A stretch of 64,000 nucleotides of DNA, from assembly GCF_025989145.1 (NCBI RefSeq), contig NZ_JAPDNQ010000001.1:744001-808000 (forward strand). The letters are read 5' to 3'. This DNA is from Microbacterium sp. SSM24. Lineage in GTDB: Bacteria; Actinomycetota; Actinomycetes; Actinomycetales; Microbacteriaceae. Positions 59,065-64,000 of the stretch are shown in pieces. The position numbers and the translations under genes are program-made. Each line of letters opens with the position of its first letter. Position 1 is the first letter of the stretch. The notes beneath the pieces were generated by a model. It was not told where the DNA came from, made no database searches, and saw nothing but the letters and a program-made list of their open reading frames with translations.

Positions 59065-59826
59065 ATGACGAAGGGCGGCGGTTCGCACCCGCGAAAGGGC
59101 GGAAAGGGACGGGATGCCGCCTCCGGCCGTCCCGCGGGCAAGCGGCCCTCCCCCGGGAAGTCGCAGCCGAAGTCGCAGCCGAAGCGCACCCCGCGTCCGT
59201 CGCCCGCGCCGTCGCCCGAGCCCCCCGCCCCACCCGCCGAGCGCTTCGTGCTCGGTGCGATCCCCGGTGCGACGCCCGGCAAGTGGATCGACCTGTGGAA
59301 CGAGCGGATGCCGCACACGGCCCTCGAGCTGATCCCGCTCGCCGTGCCCGATCAGCGCCGCGCTCTCCTCGAGGGCGAGGTCGACGCGGCGCTCGTGAGG
59401 CTGCCGCTGGACCGCGCCGACCTCCATGTCATCGCGCTGTACGACGAGGTGCCCGTCGTCGTGACGGCCGCGGACTCCGCTCTGACGGTGGCCGACGAAC
59501 TCGATCTCGCCGATCTCGAGGGCGAGATCGTGATCGTGCCGGGGGACGACGTGCTCGGGCTCGAGGTTCCCGGCGCGGTCGCGCCGTCCTTCGCTCCCCC
59601 GGCCGACACGGCCGAGGCGATCGCGACCGTGGCGGCGGGCGTCGGCGCGGTGATCGTGCCGATGTCGCTGGCGCGCCTGCACCGCCGCAAGGATGCCGAC
59701 TACCGGCCGCTGCGCGACGGCCCGATCTCGTCGGTCGCCCTGGCGTGGGTGGCCGACCGCACGACCCCCGAGGTGGAGGCGTTCGTCGGCATCGTCCGCG
59801 GCCGCACCTCGAACTCGTCGCGCTGA
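59065..59826 (+). CDS. LysR effector-binding-domain protein without a DNA-binding domain
   Basis: A 253-residue protein. Residues 1-60 are Lys/Pro/Ser-rich and probably disordered, with an SQPKSQPK direct repeat. From residue 60 the sequence resembles the substrate-binding domain of LysR regulators (RFVLGAIPGATPGKWIDLWN, LEGEVDAALVRLP, DEVPVVV, DDVLGLEV, VAAGVGAVIVPMSLARL). The LysR helix-turn-helix is absent. It may bind a metabolite and act by protein-protein contact. Such proteins are seen in Actinobacteria, but I know no assigned function. Convergent with the CHAT gene. Confidence 0.75.
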   Translation: MTKGGGSHPRKGGKGRDAASGRPAGKRPSPGKSQPKSQPKRTPRPSPAPSPEPPAPPAERFVLGAIPGATPGKWIDLWNERMPHTALELIPLAVPDQRRALLEGEVDAALVRLPLDRADLHVIALYDEVPVVVTAADSALTVADELDLADLEGEIVIVPGDDVLGLEVPGAVAPSFAPPADTAEAIATVAAGVGAVIVPMSLARLHRRKDADYRPLRDGPISSVALAWVADRTTPEVEAFVGIVRGRTSNSSR

Positions 59827-59891
59827 TCGCATCTCGGGTGCTTCTGCCGGGCGCGGCCCGCTCTGGACAAGAAGGTCCGCACAGACGAAAG

Positions 59892-59931
59892 CGGGGGATG
59901 TCGCCGACCTGGGTCTCTGCGACATCCCCCG
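59892..59931. terminator. Strong 13-bp hairpin terminator
   Basis: CGGGGGATGTCGC (59892-59904) and its exact complement (59919-59931) with a 14-base loop; TGTTCCT follows on the plus strand. Good bidirectional terminator candidate. Confidence 0.75.
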
Positions 59932-60070
59932 TGTTCCTGCCCTGAGAGCCGTGCGCCCCCCGACGCGTCCCCAAATCTCCGGCCCTCCGCTCCCAGTCGC
60001 CGTCGTCCCCAGAACTCCGGCGTGCGTGAGCAGTCCCGATGATCAAGAGCCGCTCCCCTGAGGGCTGATA

Positions 60071-60119
60071 CATCGATGCGAAGAAAATTCTGCGTGACAC
60101 CTCCGACATCGCATCGATG
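60071..60119 (-). terminator. Possible terminator of the CHAT gene
   Basis: CATCGATGCG (60071-60080) and CGCATCGATG (60110-60119) form a perfect 10-bp stem with a 29-base loop. It is unusually AT-rich for the region and lies directly behind the CHAT gene stop. Confidence 0.45.
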
Positions 60120-60134
60120 CCCGAAGTCGCCGCG

Positions 60135-62585
60135 TCAGAATCCGGCGCCGTGCACCTGGAACGGTGCGACGATGCCCGTGCGCTCGACGGCGTCGGCGAG
60201 TGCTTCGGACGGTGCGACGCCGAGGGCGAGCCCCTCGTGCATCGCGCCCAGCAGCTCGCATGCGACATCGTCGGCCACGATGACCGGCGCGGCGACGACG
60301 GAGCGCGTGCCGGCGTGCAGCCAGATGCGCGCCATCCCGATCGCCTCCTCGCCCCAGCGCACCGACGAGCGCCCGACCTCGCACGCGGACAGCACAACGG
60401 TGTCGGGCACCTGGCGCATGAGATCGATGTCGTAGCCGAACAGCGTGCCGTCCGCGAGCTCGAGACCTGAGAAGAACGGGTTGTCGACGGCGTGCCGGCC
60501 GTGTGCGGCGACGTGGAGCACGTCGACCGACGACGCCAGCGCGGTGACGCGGTCGACGGATGCCTCACCGACATCGAGCGTCGAGGCTCCCGCCCACACG
60601 GATGCCGCCGCCTCGACCTCTTCGCGGCCGCGGGCCACGCGCGGCCCGACCGCGAATCCCGCCGTCGCGTGCGCGAACGTCCCGCCGCGGCGCACCCGCA
60701 TCCGCATCCACCGCGAAGCCGATACGGCGAGGGCGAACGGGTGCGACCGCATGCCGGGCAGCATCGCCCACGGGATGCCGCTCAAGACGCCGGGAGCGGT
60801 GATGACGATGCGCCGGCGGCCGGCCCGTGCGATCGGGGCGTCGAGCAGGGCGGCGGAGAGTTCCGCGAGCCGCGCGTCCAGCGAACGGCGCACGATGGGC
60901 GCCATCGGTCCGCTGCGGACGGATGCCGCCATGTCGAGGTCGGCGCGGAGCCCGGCCGGCGAGCGGTCGCGGTCCCAGCCCGGCAGCCGCACGACCTCGG
61001 CGGTCTCCGAGGTCACCACGAGCGCCACCAGCTCCGCGCGCGAGTAGACGTATGCGATGTGCGCCGCGTCCGCGGGGAGCGCGGCCTGCAGCGCGTCGAG
61101 GGTGGCGGGTCGCTCGAGCGCGGCGCCGCCCGTCGCCGACCACTGGCGTTCCCGCGCCCGCTCGCGCAGTGCGGCGGCACGCGGCTGCGCGAGCCACTCG
61201 TCGCTCAGGTCGTCGGCGCGGATCAGGCGGAGCTCCGACAGTTCGCCGGCGAGCTCGGGATCGGGCGGAGGCCGCAGCGGCACGACCTGCTGGCTCAGGT
61301 GACGTGCGCGCTCCGACCACTCGAAGACCACCGCCGGGTCGCCCGACTCCACGGCCGAGGCCAGGCCGGCGTAGATGAGTCCTGCCCCGTGCATCCCCAC
61401 CGAGCTCTGCAGGTCGAGGCTTCCGAACGACCCCTGCCAATCCGCGAGGGTCGCGAGGCCGGATGCCGCGTGCCTGCGCACCAGCGCCGGGCGCCGCGCC
61501 GCGCGAGCCCGCGCCGCCCGCGCCTCGTGAGCGAGCAGCCGCACGTCGATCGAGGCGGACGCGGAGGGCCGGATGCGTCGCACCGCCGGCTCGCCGTGGT
61601 CGGCGAGCCAGAGCTCCAGCGCGAGCCGGAGGGCGGCGGCCTCGTTGCGGAAACGGTGGCGATCGAGCGCGGCCGCCGCGTCGGAGACCTCGTCCGTCGA
61701 AGGAGGGTCGGCAGCGGCATCCGCTCGCAGCAGCGCCCGGAGGCGCACGCCCTCGGCACGCACCAGCCAGGCGTCGTTGCCCAGGGCGCGGAAGCGGTCG
61801 GCAGCGGCGCCGGCCGCCACCGCAGCGCGATCCGGCGCGTGATGCAGCAGGGACCGGGCGAGGTTGAGCTCGGCCTGCGCGCTGTCCGACGGCATGTCGA
61901 GCTCCCCGAACGTGACCGCGACACGGCCGAGGATCGCCTCGGCCTCGGTCGTCAGCCCGGCATCGCGCAGGACCTCGGCGCGATCGAGATCTCCGACGGC
62001 GGCCCCGACCGCGGTGTCGCCGACGTTCGCCGCGGCGCTCACCATCGCCTGCAGCGCTCCGACGAGATCGCCCGAGAGCATCGCCACGTACCCGAGGTTG
62101 TGCCGCGCCTGCGCCTCGGCCACCGGCATCCCCGCGGCGGCGAACATCTCGGCCGCGCGACCCAGATCGTCCTCGGCGTCCTCGAGCCGGCGGTGCCGCA
62201 TACGTACGAGACTGCGATTCACGCGGGTGTTGGCCTCGGCGACGGGATCGTCGGCGAGCGCCTCGATGGCGCGCGTGAGCCATCGCTCGGCATCGTCCAA
62301 GCGCCCCGCTTCCGTGGCGAGCGCTCCCAGCTGGCCGGCCAGGATCGCGACCGTGTGATCGGTCAGCCCGCCACCCGCGAGCGCCTCGCGGCAGATCCGC
62401 TCAGCCTCGGCCACGTGACCCGTGCGCGCCAGGACGTACGCGCGCGTCCCCGTGATGCGCGCCCGCAGATTGGCCTCCTCGGCCGCCGCAGCGGCGCGGT
62501 CGAGCACCTCGCCGGCCGCGTCGAACCGGCCGCGGTTGACGAGGTCCACGGCCTGCTGATGGAGATCATCCGCCGAGCCGGTCAC
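60135..62585 (-). CDS. TPR-CHAT protein (caspase-like protease domain)
   Basis: An 816-residue protein. The N-terminal half (about 1-380) is a series of helical TPR-like repeats (AGEVLDRAAAAAEEAN, AERICREALAGGG, AERWLTRAIEALADD, QARHNLGYVAMLSGD and others). The C-terminal half (about 540-816) is a CHAT domain: the probable catalytic His is near residue 690 in VLHVAAHGRHAVD and the Cys near 734 in VVLSACEVGRSS. CHAT proteins are caspase-clan proteases, some acting in programmed cell death, type III CRISPR-linked systems or signalling. The GTG start is 17 bp after the subtilase stop, with GGGGAG immediately before it, suggesting coupled expression. Confidence 0.88.
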   Translation of the reverse strand: MTGSADDLHQQAVDLVNRGRFDAAGEVLDRAAAAAEEANLRARITGTRAYVLARTGHVAEAERICREALAGGGLTDHTVAILAGQLGALATEAGRLDDAERWLTRAIEALADDPVAEANTRVNRSLVRMRHRRLEDAEDDLGRAAEMFAAAGMPVAEAQARHNLGYVAMLSGDLVGALQAMVSAAANVGDTAVGAAVGDLDRAEVLRDAGLTTEAEAILGRVAVTFGELDMPSDSAQAELNLARSLLHHAPDRAAVAAGAAADRFRALGNDAWLVRAEGVRLRALLRADAAADPPSTDEVSDAAAALDRHRFRNEAAALRLALELWLADHGEPAVRRIRPSASASIDVRLLAHEARAARARAARRPALVRRHAASGLATLADWQGSFGSLDLQSSVGMHGAGLIYAGLASAVESGDPAVVFEWSERARHLSQQVVPLRPPPDPELAGELSELRLIRADDLSDEWLAQPRAAALRERARERQWSATGGAALERPATLDALQAALPADAAHIAYVYSRAELVALVVTSETAEVVRLPGWDRDRSPAGLRADLDMAASVRSGPMAPIVRRSLDARLAELSAALLDAPIARAGRRRIVITAPGVLSGIPWAMLPGMRSHPFALAVSASRWMRMRVRRGGTFAHATAGFAVGPRVARGREEVEAAASVWAGASTLDVGEASVDRVTALASSVDVLHVAAHGRHAVDNPFFSGLELADGTLFGYDIDLMRQVPDTVVLSACEVGRSSVRWGEEAIGMARIWLHAGTRSVVAAPVIVADDVACELLGAMHEGLALGVAPSEALADAVERTGIVAPFQVHGAGF

Positions 62586-62601
62586 TCCCCTATCTTGGCG
62601 G

Positions 62602-64000
62602 CTACGGCCTCGGCGTGAACTCCAGCTTCTTCGCAGCCTCCCGCAGCGCCTTCTTTCGCTCGTCCGGCGTCTTGAGCGATCCGTGCATCAGATCGGCCGC
62701 GATCGCCTGCGCGAGCCGCCCGGCGATGTACGGCGCCGCGAACGACGTGCCGCTCCAGATCGCGAAGCCGCCGCGCCAGTCGTCGGGGTCGAGGCTCTGC
62801 CGCGGCAGGGTCCCGGTGATCCCGGCCATGTCGCTGAGGTCGTCGCGCGTTCCGGCCTGGATACCGCCGACGAAGCCGGGCGACGTGCTGAACACCGCGA
62901 CCCCGGGCGCGTATGTCCGCACCCAGTCGCCGACGTTGCTGAACAGTGCCACCGATCGGTCGTTGGGATTGAGCGCGCCGACCGACACGTGCGGCGCGGC
63001 GTCCACGAGCTCCTCCATGGCCGCCGGGGCGCCCGGGTAGGCCCAGAGCGCGGCGGGGAACGCAGGACGCTCGGTCGAGTCGTTCCCGGCGGAGCAGACG
63101 ATCGCGCACCCCAGCGCGCGCGCCTCCTCGAGGAGAGCGCCCAGGGTGGCGTCGTAGTGCTCGTCGTCGGGGGTCTCGTGGTAGTACCCGAGAGAGATGT
63201 TCATCACGTCGATGGCCTTGCCCTGGGGGTGCTTCATCCACTCCACGAGCAGGCGCACCGCCTCGAGGAAGTCGCCCTCGAGCACCGTCCCCTGGCTGTT
63301 GGCGACGCGGACGGCGACGATCTCGGCGTCGGGGCACAGCTGGTGCACGACGCCCGCGACGAACGTGCCGTGACCGGCCGCCTCATCGAGGAAGCCGTCG
63401 AGCGGTCCCGCCTGATCGGGGTAGACCTCGGGGTTCGTGTCGGGATCGGTGAGTCCGATCGGACCCGCCGGCGACATCGGGTCGCGCATCACGACGGGGG
63501 CCTTGAGCCACGCGTGGTCGCCGCAGCCCGTGTCGAGCACGGCCACCACGGGGCGACGGCCCTTCACGTGGGCATCGGAGGTCCGAGCGGGACGGGGGCC
63601 GACGTACGTGACGATCTCACGGCCGCCGCTGCCGGGTTCGGCGTACGCGTCGGGCCCCGGAGCGTTCGTGCGTCCATACGGGTTCGTCCGACCGAACGGG
63701 TTCGTGCGACCGAACGGGTTGGTGCGACCGAACGGGTTCGTGCGGCCGTACGGTCCCAGCGAGAGCACGTGGTCCAGGCCCACGCCGCGCGGCAGCGTCG
63801 GACGGGCCGCCTTGAGCAGGCGCCACGCGTCGACCGGCGGCACGGGCTGATCGTCGGCGTCCTCCTTCGGATCCTGCAGGATGTCGGCACGGAACAGCGG
63901 CGGCACCCGGCCCGCCTCGCGATCGGCGCCTGCCCCGCGCTCCGCCTCGCCGAGATCGATGCGACCGCCGTGGAGCGGGCGCACGCGCACCGACCAGCCG
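62602..64000 (-). CDS. Subtilisin-like serine protease (S8), N-terminus beyond the window
   Basis: At least 466 residues; the frame stays open to the right edge, so the true start is outside. Numbered from the GTG at 63990, the catalytic triad is Asp153 (AVLDTGCG), His207 (AAGHGTFVAGVV) and Ser416 (SGTSFAAP), and the oxyanion Asn is in SAGNDSTE (303). The N-terminal ~75 residues are unlike a standard signal peptide or S8 propeptide. A tandem hexapeptide repeat (FGRTNP/YGRTN, residues 81-109) separates this from the catalytic domain. It is encoded directly upstream of the TPR-CHAT gene, with a 16-bp gap. Confidence 0.9.
   Translation of the reverse strand, partial: GWSVRVRPLHGGRIDLGEAERGAGADREAGRVPPLFRADILQDPKEDADDQPVPPVDAWRLLKAARPTLPRGVGLDHVLSLGPYGRTNPFGRTNPFGRTNPFGRTNPYGRTNAPGPDAYAEPGSGGREIVTYVGPRPARTSDAHVKGRRPVVAVLDTGCGDHAWLKAPVVMRDPMSPAGPIGLTDPDTNPEVYPDQAGPLDGFLDEAAGHGTFVAGVVHQLCPDAEIVAVRVANSQGTVLEGDFLEAVRLLVEWMKHPQGKAIDVMNISLGYYHETPDDEHYDATLGALLEEARALGCAIVCSAGNDSTERPAFPAALWAYPGAPAAMEELVDAAPHVSVGALNPNDRSVALFSNVGDWVRTYAPGVAVFSTSPGFVGGIQAGTRDDLSDMAGITGTLPRQSLDPDDWRGGFAIWSGTSFAAPYIAGRLAQAIAADLMHGSLKTPDERKKALREAAKKLEFTPRP
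63664..63753. repeat. Tandem coding repeat in the subtilase, 5 x 18 bp
   Basis: Five 18-bp units, consensus GTTCGTGCGACCGAACGG, starting at 63664, 63682, 63700, 63718 and 63736. They encode five PFGRTN/PYGRTN hexapeptides on the minus strand between the N-terminal domain and the protease domain. Each unit also contains CGACCGAACG, a partial inverted repeat. Confidence 0.92.

Larger units (their letters stand above)
59827..60134. other. Convergent intergenic region with two hairpins
   Basis: 308 bases between the LysR-effector and CHAT genes, both ending here. It holds the two stem-loops listed below and no supported gene. Confidence 0.6.

Noticed and set aside
1..64000. tRNA, rRNA or other standard RNA genes
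   Set aside because: All gaps were checked by eye; none shows cloverleaf-type conserved sequences (such as GGTTCGAATCC) or rRNA-like sequence.

Overview
The window is very GC-rich actinobacterial chromosome, most likely Microbacterium or a close Microbacteriaceae relative. Reasons: GTG starts and 4-base ATGA/GTGA gene overlaps are frequent, the octamer GGCATCCG and its complement recur everywhere, and the gene content fits (DUF6421, DUF4916 NUDIX, a DivIVA-type coiled-coil protein, Lhr helicase with a Nei-type glycosylase). I saw no rRNA, tRNA, CRISPR array, phage module or recognisable transposase.

Layout. 1-5.4 kb: end of an SRPBCC-like gene, an FtsX/LolD-type ABC pair, a hemerythrin-like protein and a NarL-type two-component system. 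5.7-15.9 kb: a reductive pyrimidine (or hydantoin) catabolic cluster with beta-ureidopropionase, dihydropyrimidinase, an LLM oxidoreductase, a complete NMT1/THI5-type ABC importer, a class III transaminase and a CoA-acylating semialdehyde dehydrogenase. Read as a pathway, these import a cyclic ureide, open the ring, release beta-alanine and convert it through malonate semialdehyde to acetyl-CoA. 16-25 kb: lipid kinase-like protein, Lrp regulator with divergent DUF6421 gene, SDR, threonine aldolase, DivIVA-like coiled-coil protein and an M3 peptidase. 25.2-28.2 kb: a 2,217-bp unit in which the 3' part of a NUDIX gene is duplicated (389 bp) around three unfamiliar, AT-richer genes. 28.4-36 kb: a dipeptide-type ABC importer with a YtcJ-like amidohydrolase and a divergent TetR regulator. 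36-45.6 kb: esterase, ABC-F protein behind a likely leader-peptide attenuator, a lipoprotein, PspC, Lhr and Nei. 46.1-57.4 kb: a PotABCD polyamine-type importer, a second YtcJ amidohydrolase, an amine oxidase-like flavoprotein, a cupin, a PucR regulator and a second transaminase, which looks like an amine-scavenging regulon. 57.6-64 kb: small proteins, a LysR effector domain without a DNA-binding domain, and a TPR-CHAT protease-like protein directly behind a subtilisin-like protease that runs off the right edge.

The most unusual general feature is at least five families of long quasi-palindromic elements, mostly between genes. One family has four copies, each exactly 64 bp long, with conserved arms and variable loops. 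Another family has one copy forming the stop-codon end of an SDR gene and one inside the ABC-F reading frame. The other leading candidates for new biology are the CHAT/subtilase pair, the cargo between the duplicated NUDIX ends, and the ABC-F attenuator.
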